A stretch of 64,000 nucleotides of DNA from Cellulomonas sp. Root485 (GTDB lineage Bacteria > Actinomycetota > Actinomycetes > Actinomycetales > Cellulomonadaceae), in the NCBI RefSeq assembly GCF_001426705.1, contig NZ_LMFC01000001.1, positions 1,207,355 through 1,271,354 on the forward strand, given 5' to 3'. The notes under the pieces were generated by a model. It saw only the letters and a program-made list of their open reading frames with translations. It made no database searches and was not told where the DNA came from. Below, in pieces: positions 48,344 through 55,485 of this stretch. A program made the position numbers and the translations under genes. The first letter of the stretch is position 1. Every line of letters begins with the position of its first letter.

Positions 48344-49134
48344 GCGCCGAGCCTAGCCACCTGCCAGCGCCCCAGCAGCACGCCGTCCGCGTGGAGCAGC
48401 TGCGCCAGGGTCAGCGCGCGGGGCGGGGCGAACCAGGTGGGCAGGTGGGTCACCCGACCGGCCGGTCCGCCGACCAGCTGCGGGCTCCACGTCAGGCACA
48501 GCTCGTCGACCAGGTCCGCGTCCACCAGCTGGGCCAGCAGGGTCGGTCCGCCCTCGGCCAGCACGTGCACGAACCCGCGCCCGGCCAGCGCCGTGACGAC
48601 CGCGCGAGGGTCGACGGCGCCGGGTGCGCTGCCGTCCGCGACGACCACCCGGTCGTCGCCGAGGCGTGCGCGGAGGGTGTCGAGCGACGGGGCCGAGCCG
48701 GTGGTGAGGACCAGGGGAGGACGGTCCGTGTCGAGCAGGGAGTCGGGGAGCTCGCCGCTGGCCGTGACGACGGCAAGCTCGAGCGCGTCGGGGCGGCCGA
48801 GCGCCTCGCGCGCCGCCCGCAGCTCGGCGGGGACCTCGAGAGGTGTGTAGCGCTCCGCGCGCACGGTGCCGGCGCCGACCAGGACCACGTCCGCGAGGGC
48901 ACGCAGCACGCGGAAGACACGGAGGTCCGCGGGACCGTTGATGGAGCCACTGACCCGGTTGGCACCGGTCGCGGCGCCGTCGACCGTGCCGACCATGTTG
49001 GCGCGCACGTGCACGCCGGACGTCGGGACGTCCGCGAACAGCGCGAGCAGCTCGGCCTCGTCGGAACGTGGTGCGAGCCGGCGGACGGGGGAGTCGACGG
49101 GGATCAGGACATCGAGCGCGGGCAGGTCGGACAC
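48340..49134 (-). CDS. RibD C-terminal/dihydrofolate-reductase-like NADPH reductase
   Basis: A 264-residue protein of the RibD-C (DHFR-fold) family: VRANMVGTVDGAATGANRVS at the substrate end, LADVVLVGAGTVRAERY for the nucleotide site and VLAEGGPTLLAQLVDADLVD near residue 195. Stand-alone members act on unknown pyrimidine-like substrates, and the deaminase half of RibD is absent. GTG 49134 is the start, with TAGGTT six bases before it. It follows the sirohaem synthase gene by nine bases on the same strand but appears to have its own promoter. Confidence 0.82.
   Translation of the reverse strand: MSDLPALDVLIPVDSPVRRLAPRSDEAELLALFADVPTSGVHVRANMVGTVDGAATGANRVSGSINGPADLRVFRVLRALADVVLVGAGTVRAERYTPLEVPAELRAAREALGRPDALELAVVTASGELPDSLLDTDRPPLVLTTGSAPSLDTLRARLGDDRVVVADGSAPGAVDPRAVVTALAGRGFVHVLAEGGPTLLAQLVDADLVDELCLTWSPQLVGGPAGRVTHLPTWFAPPRALTLAQLLHADGVLLGRWQVARLGA
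48350..48355 (-). promoter_or_regulatory. -10 element inside the reductase gene, for the 161-residue protein
   Basis: TAGGCT on the minus strand, within the last codons of the upstream gene, ends six bases before GTG 48343. Confidence 0.4.
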
Positions 49135-49140
49135 ATGGCC

Positions 49141-49146
49141 AACCTA
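49141..49146 (-). promoter_or_regulatory. -10 element, probable leaderless transcript of the RibD-C-like gene
   Basis: TAGGTT on the minus strand ends six bases before GTG 49134 and overlaps the stop of the sirohaem synthase gene. Confidence 0.4.
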
Positions 49147-50340
49147 GGCCAGCACGTCCGCCAGGGCGGCGACGTCACCGATCACGACGACCGCCGGGTT
49201 GCCCACGCCACGCTCCCGCGCGAGGTCCGCGATGTCCGCGAGGGTCCCGACGGTCGTGCGCTGCCCGGGCAGCGTGCCGTTCTCCACGATGGCGACCGGC
49301 GTGCCCGGGTCCTTCCCGTGCGCCAGGAGCGCACGGGTGTGGGACGGCAGCTGCGCCACGCCCATGAGCAGGACCAACGTGCCCTCGAGGCGTGCGAGCA
49401 CCTCCCAGTCGGGAGCGGTGTCGTGCGCGGACAGGATGGTGACCTGGCGGGCCAGGCCGCGGTGCGTCACGGGGATGCCCGCGGCTGCGGGCACGGCGAG
49501 CGCGCTGGTCACTCCGGGGACGACCTCGACGGGGACCCCGGCCGACACGCACGCCAGGACCTCTTCGCCGCCGCGGCCGAGCACGAACGAGTCGCCACCC
49601 TTGAGCCGGACCACCCGGTGGCCCGCCCGGGCGCGCTCGACGAGCACGGCGTTGATCTCGGTCTGCGTGAGCGTGTGGGCGTGGGGGGACTTGCCGGCCT
49701 CGATGATCTCGACCGCGGGGTCCAGCTCCGCCAGGAGGGCACGGGGGGCGAGGCGGTCGACGACGACCACGTCGGCCTCCGCGAGCGCTCGCCGACCACG
49801 TGTCGTGATGAGGCCGGGATCACCCGGGCCGCCACCGACGAGGGTGACGCGTCCGGTGCTGGGCCGGTGGTGCCGCAGGGGGAGCCCCCCGGTGTCGAGC
49901 AGGAGCGCGATCGCGTTGCGCAGGGCGACGGCCCGACGCGGGTCGCCCCCCGTGCCGACCGCCACTGTCACGTCACCGGACCGCGCGACGGCCGGGGTCC
50001 AGGCGCTCGACGCGCTCGCGTCGTCCGCCCGCACGCACCACAGGCGCACGGCCTCGGCATCGGCCGCGACCGCGTCGTCGACCGCACGGTCGCCGGTCGC
50101 GGTGTGGACCAGCCAGGCGCCGTCGAGGTCGGTGGTGAGGTAGTCACGGGCCCGCCACGTCACGCGACCGGCGGCGACGTGGTCCGCGAGGTCCTCGCAC
50201 AGCGCGGGTGCGACGACGAGGACGTCGGCACCGTCCTCGACCAGCCGGGTCGCTCGCCGGGCGGCGACCGGGCCGCCGCCGACGACGACCACGCGACGGC
50301 CGGAGACGTCGAGGAACAGAGCGTGCTGCGGGGACGTCAT
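49144..50340 (-). CDS. sirohaem synthase-like fusion: precorrin-2 dehydrogenase + uroporphyrinogen-III C-methyltransferase
   Basis: A 398-residue two-domain protein. Residues 1-155 are a Met8/CysG-type NAD-binding domain (VVVVGGGPVAARRATRLVE). From about 163 the SUMT domain shows VTLVGGGPGDPGLITTRGRR, VRLKGGDSFVLGRGGEEV and VPGVTSALAVPAAAGIPVTH. Compared with E. coli CysG (457 residues), the roughly 60-residue helical segment associated with iron chelation is missing. It supplies sirohaem to the sulfite reductase of the same operon. ATG 50340 overlaps the cysN stop (ATGA). Confidence 0.9.
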   Translation of the reverse strand: MTSPQHALFLDVSGRRVVVVGGGPVAARRATRLVEDGADVLVVAPALCEDLADHVAAGRVTWRARDYLTTDLDGAWLVHTATGDRAVDDAVAADAEAVRLWCVRADDASASSAWTPAVARSGDVTVAVGTGGDPRRAVALRNAIALLLDTGGLPLRHHRPSTGRVTLVGGGPGDPGLITTRGRRALAEADVVVVDRLAPRALLAELDPAVEIIEAGKSPHAHTLTQTEINAVLVERARAGHRVVRLKGGDSFVLGRGGEEVLACVSAGVPVEVVPGVTSALAVPAAAGIPVTHRGLARQVTILSAHDTAPDWEVLARLEGTLVLLMGVAQLPSHTRALLAHGKDPGTPVAIVENGTLPGQRTTVGTLADIADLARERGVGNPAVVVIGDVAALADVLA

Positions 50341-51779
50341 ATCCCCGCCCCGGCGAACCAGTCGTCGTCGTCCTGTGCGGTCGACGTCGGTGCGAGCCGG
50401 TCGAGCAGGGTGGCGCCGATCATCCCGGCGGCCAGCGTGGTGCCGTCCGCGGGGTCGACCAGCAGGAACCCACCCGTCCGGCGGTGCGTGGAGTACTCGT
50501 CGAGCACGATCGGCTCGGCCAGCCGGATCTTGACCCGGCCGATCGCGTTGAGCGTCAGCGCGCGCGGCGGGATGTCCGACGACGTGTCGGTGGCGTCGAC
50601 GGCGTGCAATGTGTCCACGCCGTCCCACGCCTCGACCGTGAGGGTGTCGACGTCGAGCCGGGCGTTGACCTCGCGCAGCAGCGCCCGGACCGTGCGGGTG
50701 CCGACGCGGACCAGGAGGCGGGCGCCCAGGACGCTGCGCTTCTCCGCCAGCCAGCAGACGGTGCCCTCCAGGTCGGAGCCGATGTCGACGGTCGCGGCGG
50801 TCGGCACGAGGACGTCCCCGCGGGCGACATCGACGTCGTCGGCGAGCCGGAGTGTCACCGACTGGGGCGCGTGCGCCTCGGTCAGGGGCCCGTCGAACGT
50901 GTCGATGCCCACGACGGTGCTGCGCTTGCCCGACGGCAGGACGGTGACCTCGTCGCCCACGGACACCACGCCGGACGCGACCCGGCCGGCGTAGCCGCGG
51001 TAGTCGGGGTGCTCCGCGGTGCGCGGGCGGATGACCACCTGCACGGGGAACCGGAACGGCTCGGACAGCGCGTCGCGCCCCACGGGGACCGACTCGAGGT
51101 GCTCCAGGAGCGTCGGCCCGTCGTACCAGGGCGTCCGTGTGGAGCGGTCCACCACGTTGTCGCCCGCGAGCGCCGACAGCGGGACCGCGGTGACGTCCGG
51201 GATGCCGAGACTGAGGGCGTAGCCGGTGAACTCGTCGGCGATCGCGCGGAAGGTCGCCTCGTCGAAGTCGACGAGGTCCATCTTGTTCACCGCGAGCACG
51301 ACGTGCGGGACGCGCAGGAGCGCGGTGATCGTCGCGTGCCGACGGGTCTGCTCGAGCACGCCCTTGCGGGCGTCGACGAGCACGATCGCGAGCTCAGCCG
51401 TCGACGCGCCGGTCACCATGTTGCGCGTGTACTGCACGTGCCCCGGGGTGTCGGCCAGCACGAACGCGCGGGTGGCCGTCGAGAAGTAGCGGTACGCCAC
51501 GTCGATCGTGATGCCCTGCTCGCGCTCTGCCCGCAGACCGTCGGTGAGCAGTGCGAGGTCGACCTCGCCGCCGCCGCGGGCCAGCGTGGCCGCCTCGACC
51601 GCGCTCAGCTGGTCCGCCAGCACGGACTTCGTGTCGTAGAGGAGCCGGCCGATCAGGGTGCTCTTGCCGTCGTCGACGGATCCGGCCGTGGCCAGGCGCA
51701 GGAGGTCCCGCGTCGCGTGCTCGGTCACGTGCTGCGTCTCCTCGGTCGGTCCCAGCTGGATGGTCGGGGCGGCGCCCAT
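50337..51779 (-). CDS. cysN: sulfate adenylyltransferase subunit 1 (GTPase)
   Basis: A 480-residue EF-Tu-like GTPase that drives APS formation by CysD. GTP motifs are GSVDDGKSTLIGRLLYD (G1), DTPGHVQYTRNM (G3) and AVNKMDLVD (G4), and the beta-barrel domains follow. It has no APS kinase (CysC) extension, consistent with direct use of APS. The ATG overlaps the cysD stop by one base, so subunits are made in a coupled fashion. The operon order is sir, zinc ribbon, cysH, cysD, cysN, sirohaem synthase. Confidence 0.95.
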   Translation of the reverse strand: MGAAPTIQLGPTEETQHVTEHATRDLLRLATAGSVDDGKSTLIGRLLYDTKSVLADQLSAVEAATLARGGGEVDLALLTDGLRAEREQGITIDVAYRYFSTATRAFVLADTPGHVQYTRNMVTGASTAELAIVLVDARKGVLEQTRRHATITALLRVPHVVLAVNKMDLVDFDEATFRAIADEFTGYALSLGIPDVTAVPLSALAGDNVVDRSTRTPWYDGPTLLEHLESVPVGRDALSEPFRFPVQVVIRPRTAEHPDYRGYAGRVASGVVSVGDEVTVLPSGKRSTVVGIDTFDGPLTEAHAPQSVTLRLADDVDVARGDVLVPTAATVDIGSDLEGTVCWLAEKRSVLGARLLVRVGTRTVRALLREVNARLDVDTLTVEAWDGVDTLHAVDATDTSSDIPPRALTLNAIGRVKIRLAEPIVLDEYSTHRRTGGFLLVDPADGTTLAAGMIGATLLDRLAPTSTAQDDDDWFAGAGI

Positions 51780-52681
51780 CAGAAGTACCCCTCGCGCTTG
51801 CGGTCCTCCATGGCGGCCTCCGACGCGCGGTCGTCGGCGCGGGTGGCACCACGCTCCGTGAGCCGGCTGGCGCCGACCTCGGTGATGACCTCGGGGATCG
51901 TCGACGCGGTGGACTCGACGGCGCCGGTGCAGCTCATGTCACCGACCGTCCGGTACCGGACCGTGCGGACCTCGAGCGTCTCGTTCGCCCGCGGACCGCC
52001 CCAGCCGCCCGGCGCCAGCCACATGCCGTCGCGCAGGAAGACCTCGCGCTGGTGGGAGTAGTAGATCGCCGGGAGCTCGATCTGCTCGCGCTCGATGTAG
52101 CGCCACACGTCCAGCTCGGTCCAGTTGGAGAGCGGGAAGACGCGCACGTGCTCGCCCGGCTTGTGGCGACCGTTGTACAGGTCCCACAGCTCGGGGCGCT
52201 GCCGGCGCGGGTCCCACTGGCCGAACTCGTCGCGCAGCGAGAACACCCGCTCCTTGGCGCGGGCCTTCTCCTCGTCGCGACGGCCGCCGCCGAACACCGC
52301 GTCGAACTTGTTCGCCGTGATGCCGTCGAGCAGCGGGACCGTCTGCAGCGGGTTGCGGGAGCCGTCGGCGCGCTCGGCGACGCGGCCGTCGTCGATGGCG
52401 TCCTGCACGCTGGCCACGACGAGCCGCAGACCGTGCTCGGCCACGACGCGGTCGCGGTACTCGATGACCTCAGGAAAGTTGTGCCCGGTGTCGACGTGCA
52501 TGAGTGCGAACGGCACGGGTGCGGGCCAGAACGCCTTGCGGGCCAGGTGCAGCATGACGATCGAGTCCTTGCCGCCGCTGAACAGCAGCACGGGACGCTC
52601 GAACTCGCCGGCCACCTCGCGCATGACGTGGATGCCCTCGGACTCCAGGGCGTCCAGCTGCGTCAGTGTCACCGTGCTCAT
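51779..52681 (-). CDS. cysD: sulfate adenylyltransferase subunit 2
   Basis: A 300-residue PP-loop ATP pyrophosphatase forming APS from ATP and sulfate together with CysN. The PP-loop is LLFSGGKDSIVMLHLARKAF, and MHVDTGHNFPEVIEYRD and GGRRDEEKARAKER follow in the usual places. The frame begins five codons further up, but ATG 52681 overlaps the cysH stop (ATGA at 52678-52681) and gives the normal MSTVTLTQLDALESE start. Confidence 0.95.
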   Translation of the reverse strand: MSTVTLTQLDALESEGIHVMREVAGEFERPVLLFSGGKDSIVMLHLARKAFWPAPVPFALMHVDTGHNFPEVIEYRDRVVAEHGLRLVVASVQDAIDDGRVAERADGSRNPLQTVPLLDGITANKFDAVFGGGRRDEEKARAKERVFSLRDEFGQWDPRRQRPELWDLYNGRHKPGEHVRVFPLSNWTELDVWRYIEREQIELPAIYYSHQREVFLRDGMWLAPGGWGGPRANETLEVRTVRYRTVGDMSCTGAVESTASTIPEVITEVGASRLTERGATRADDRASEAAMEDRKREGYF

Positions 52682-53370
52682 GTGTGCAACCCGCATTCGA
52701 TCTTGGAGGTACCGGACCAGCGACCCGCGCGCGGGTCCTCACCGGGAGCGACGGCGCGCGTGCAGGGCGCGCAGCCGATGGACGCGTAGCCCACCTGGCG
52801 CAGCGGGTTGAGCACCACGTGGTGCTCCTCGACGTAGGCGTCCACGTCGTCCTGCGTCCACGCCGCCAGGGGGTTGAGCTTGACCTTGCCGCGCTTCGCG
52901 TCCCAGCCGACCACCGTGATGTCGGTGCGCGTCGGCGCGTCCTCGCGGCGCATGCCGGTGACCCAGGCCGTGTACGGCGCGAGCCCGCGCTCCAGCGGCT
53001 CGACCTTGCGCAGTGCGCAGCACAGGTTCGGGTCCCGGTCGTGGAGCTTCTCGCCGTGCTCCGCGTCCTGCTCCGCAACCGTGCGCAGCGGCAGGATCGT
53101 CCGGAGCGAGATGTTCGTGAAGTCGGCGTAGTAGTCGCGCGTGCCCAGCGTCTCGGCGAAGTGGTAGCCGGTGTCGAGGAAGATGACGTCGATCCCCGGC
53201 ACGGCCTCGGCGGCGATGTGCACGAGCACCTCGTCGCCCATCGACGACGCGAGGACCAGGTCGGTGCCGAACGTCTGCGCCGCCCACCGCAGGATCTCGG
53301 CGGGGTGGGCTCCCTCGAGGTCGCGCCCGGCCTGCTCCGCGAGCTCCTGGAGGTCCGTGGTGGTCGTCAT
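52678..53370 (-). CDS. cysH: adenylyl-sulfate (APS) reductase
   Basis: A 230-residue reductase of the CysH family. The paired cysteines Cys117-Cys118 (NLCCALRKVEPL) and Cys200/Cys203 (GCAPCTR) bind a 4Fe-4S cluster, which marks the assimilatory APS-reducing type rather than the cluster-free PAPS reductase. The catalytic Cys226 sits in the C-terminal ECGLHT. This agrees with the absence of a CysC kinase in the operon. ATG 53370 overlaps the zinc-ribbon gene stop (ATGA). Confidence 0.93.
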   Translation of the reverse strand: MTTTTDLQELAEQAGRDLEGAHPAEILRWAAQTFGTDLVLASSMGDEVLVHIAAEAVPGIDVIFLDTGYHFAETLGTRDYYADFTNISLRTILPLRTVAEQDAEHGEKLHDRDPNLCCALRKVEPLERGLAPYTAWVTGMRREDAPTRTDITVVGWDAKRGKVKLNPLAAWTQDDVDAYVEEHHVVLNPLRQVGYASIGCAPCTRAVAPGEDPRAGRWSGTSKIECGLHT

Positions 53371-53525
53371 GAGCGTGCCACCAGCCCCACGAACTTCAGG
53401 GAGAACGCACGGGTGCACGAGCGGCACTCCCACTGGCCGTGGGTCTCGCCGGCCGGCCACAGGTCCTCGCTCGCGCAGAACGGGCAGTAGTAGGGGACCG
53501 CGCGCTCGCCAGACGTTCCGCTCAT
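53367..53525 (-). CDS. small zinc-ribbon protein of the sulfur operon, 52 residues
   Basis: A 52-residue protein starting MSGTSGERAVPYYCPFCASE, with two CxxC knuckles (CPFC and CRSC) forming a rubredoxin-like zinc ribbon, and ending AFSLKFVGLVARS. It is tied by ATGA overlaps to both the sulfite reductase gene upstream and cysH downstream, so it is made with them. Similar small ribbons accompany sir/cysH in other actinomycetes. It could be an electron carrier, a maturation factor or a regulator, and the sequence does not decide. It is too short for standard ORF cut-offs. Confidence 0.8.
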   Translation of the reverse strand: MSGTSGERAVPYYCPFCASEDLWPAGETHGQWECRSCTRAFSLKFVGLVARS

Positions 53526-55180
53526 CGCAGGTCCTCCTCGTCCGCCCGCTGGGTCCACTGCGCGAACAGCTCGCCCTCGAGGCGCTGCTCGTCGAACTTG
53601 CGCGTGACGCGCTCGATGTAGTCGGGGAGCTCCTCGGCGGGAACGCGCAGGCCGCGCAGCGTCTTCCCGAGCCCGCTGGTCAGGCCGAGCCCGCCGCCGA
53701 GGTGCACCTGGTAGCCGTCCTCGCCGCCGGCCAGCGCACCCTTGAGGCCGATGTCGGCCGTCTGGATGCGGGCGCACGAGTTGGGGCAGCCGTTGAGGTT
53801 GATCGTGATCGGCTGGTCGAAGGTCGGCAGCCGCTTCTCCAGCTCGCCGATCACGTGCGTGGCGCGGGCCTTGGTCTCGACGATCGCGAGCTTGCAGAAC
53901 TCGATCCCGGTGCACGCCATGGTGCCGCGGCGGAACGTGCTCGCCTCGCGGACCGGCAGGCCCAGCGCCTCCAGGCCCTCGACCAGCGGGTCGACCTTCT
54001 CCGGAGCGACGTCGAGCACGACGATCTTCTGCTCGACCGTGAGCCGGACCTTGTCGGACCCGGCGGTCTCGACGAGGTCGGCCAGCTGCTGCAGCAGCTC
54101 ACCCGAGATGCGACCGACCGTGGGCGCCATGCCGACGTAGAAGTTGCCGTCCTTCTGCGGGTGCACGCCGACGTGGTCACGACGGCCGGTGGGCGGCGGC
54201 GGAGGCTCGGGGCCGTCCTCCAGCGCGAAGCCGAGGTACTCACCCTCCAGCACCTGCCGGAACAGCTCGGGTCCCCAGTCGGCGACCAGGAACTTCAGGC
54301 GCGCACGCGTGCGCAGCCGGCGGTAGCCGTAGTCGCGGAAGATGCTCACGACGCCGACCCACACCTCCGGGATCTGCTCCAGCGTGACGAACGCACCGAG
54401 GCGGACGCCGAGCTTCGGGTTGGTGGACAGGCCGCCACCCACCCACACGTCGAAGCCGGGGCCGAGCGTGGGGTGCACCACGCCGACGAACGCGACGTCG
54501 TTGATCTCGTGAGCGACGTCGTGGTGCGGCGAGCCGCTGATCGCGGTCTTGAACTTGCGGGGGAGGTTCGAGAACCGCGGGTCGCCGATGTAGTTGTCGA
54601 CGATCGCGCGCACGGCCGGGGTGCCGTCGATGATCTCGTCGGCGGCGACCCCCGCGACGGGCGACCCGAGGACGACGCGCGGGCAGTCGCCGCATGCCTC
54701 CTGGGTGCTCAGCCCGACGGCCTCGAGCCGGCGCCAGATCTCCGGGACGTCCTCCACGCGGATCCAGTGCAGCTGGATGTTCTGCCGGTCGGTGACGTCG
54801 GCGGTGCCGCGGCCGAACTCGACGGAGATGTCCGCGACGGTGCGCAGCTGCTGCAGGCTCAGCGCGCCGCCGTCGCAGCGCACGCGGAGCATGAAGTACT
54901 CGTCGTCCAGCTCGTGCGGCTCGAGCGTGGCGGTCTTGCCGCCGTCGATGCCGGGCTTGCGCTGGGTGTAGAGCCCCCACCAGCGCATACGGCCACGCAG
55001 GTCCTCGGGCGCGATGCTCGCGAAGCCCTCGCGGGAGTAGACGTCCTCGATCCGCTGCCGGACGTTGAGCGCGTCGTCCTGCTGCTTGAACAGCTCGTTG
55101 CCGTTCAGCGGTTCCTTCTGGTCGAACGCCCACTGGCCCTCAGCACGAGCGGCGGGCGGGGCGATCCTGGTCTGCGCCAT
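53522..55180 (-). CDS. sir: ferredoxin-dependent sulfite/nitrite reductase (sirohaem)
   Basis: A 552-residue sirohaem/4Fe-4S reductase. The cluster ligands are Cys423 and Cys429 (ACTGIEFCKLAIVETK) and Cys465 and Cys469 (NGCPNSCARIQ). The two nitrite/sulfite-reductase ferredoxin-like half-domains and the DRQNIQLHWI segment are present. The operon partners make sulfite the substrate. A nitrite role is unlikely here. ATG 55180 is chosen over an in-frame ATG eight codons upstream because the MAQTRIAPP start has a GGAG about ten bases before it. A Cys-rich leader ORF lies 102 bp upstream. Confidence 0.93.
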   Translation of the reverse strand: MAQTRIAPPAARAEGQWAFDQKEPLNGNELFKQQDDALNVRQRIEDVYSREGFASIAPEDLRGRMRWWGLYTQRKPGIDGGKTATLEPHELDDEYFMLRVRCDGGALSLQQLRTVADISVEFGRGTADVTDRQNIQLHWIRVEDVPEIWRRLEAVGLSTQEACGDCPRVVLGSPVAGVAADEIIDGTPAVRAIVDNYIGDPRFSNLPRKFKTAISGSPHHDVAHEINDVAFVGVVHPTLGPGFDVWVGGGLSTNPKLGVRLGAFVTLEQIPEVWVGVVSIFRDYGYRRLRTRARLKFLVADWGPELFRQVLEGEYLGFALEDGPEPPPPPTGRRDHVGVHPQKDGNFYVGMAPTVGRISGELLQQLADLVETAGSDKVRLTVEQKIVVLDVAPEKVDPLVEGLEALGLPVREASTFRRGTMACTGIEFCKLAIVETKARATHVIGELEKRLPTFDQPITINLNGCPNSCARIQTADIGLKGALAGGEDGYQVHLGGGLGLTSGLGKTLRGLRVPAEELPDYIERVTRKFDEQRLEGELFAQWTQRADEEDLR

Positions 55181-55222
55181 AGGGCGGTCTCTCCGGGAGA
55201 ACATGGACGTGCGCCTGCACCC

Positions 55223-55239
55223 ACCGCTGGGGGAGCGGT
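55223..55239 (-). promoter_or_regulatory. hairpin between Cys leader ORF and sir
   Basis: ACCGCT and AGCGGT (55234-55239 and 55223-55228) pair around a five-base loop, in the transcribed region between the leader stop and the sir start. It could be part of an attenuator that responds to leader translation. The stem is only 6 bp, so this is tentative. Confidence 0.3.
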
Positions 55240-55282
55240 TCTCGGGACGCAGACCGCGCGCCCGGGGGGACGAGGGGCGGGG

Positions 55283-55336
55283 TCAGTTGCTCCGCGGACA
55301 GCAGCACACGCACAGGTCCGCGGCGACGGTGCACAT
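55283..55336 (-). CDS. cysteine-rich leader peptide of the sulfur operon (17 residues)
   Basis: An ORF of 17 codons reading MCTVAADLCVCCCPRSN then TGA, ending 102 bp before the sir start on the same strand. Five of 17 residues are Cys, four of them in the run CVCCC, a density that chance would rarely give in a gene-free leader ahead of a cysteine biosynthesis operon. Polycysteine leader ORFs of this kind are known in mycobacteria as cysteine-responsive attenuators of downstream genes. No Shine-Dalgarno sequence precedes the ATG, so it may be leaderless. The regulatory role is inferred. Confidence 0.7.
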   Translation of the reverse strand: MCTVAADLCVCCCPRSN

Positions 55337-55485
55337 GCACCGACACGAACTGCGGAACCCGGGGGCGATCACCAGAAGAGGTTGTCACGCGTGCGCTTAA
55401 CGCGGGAGAGGGCGTCCGGATCATGAGATGTTCCGGTCGACATGTGGGACAAGCGTCCATGACCCGGTAAAAGGAGACCGATCCG

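Larger units (their letters stand above)
55181..55485. other. 305 bp divergent control region between sir operon and zapE
   Basis: No conventional gene is present. On the minus side it holds the Cys leader ORF (55283-55336) and a short hairpin. On the plus side AAGGAG at about 55471-55476 is the zapE ribosome-binding site. I see no tRNA or riboswitch-like fold. Confidence 0.7.
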
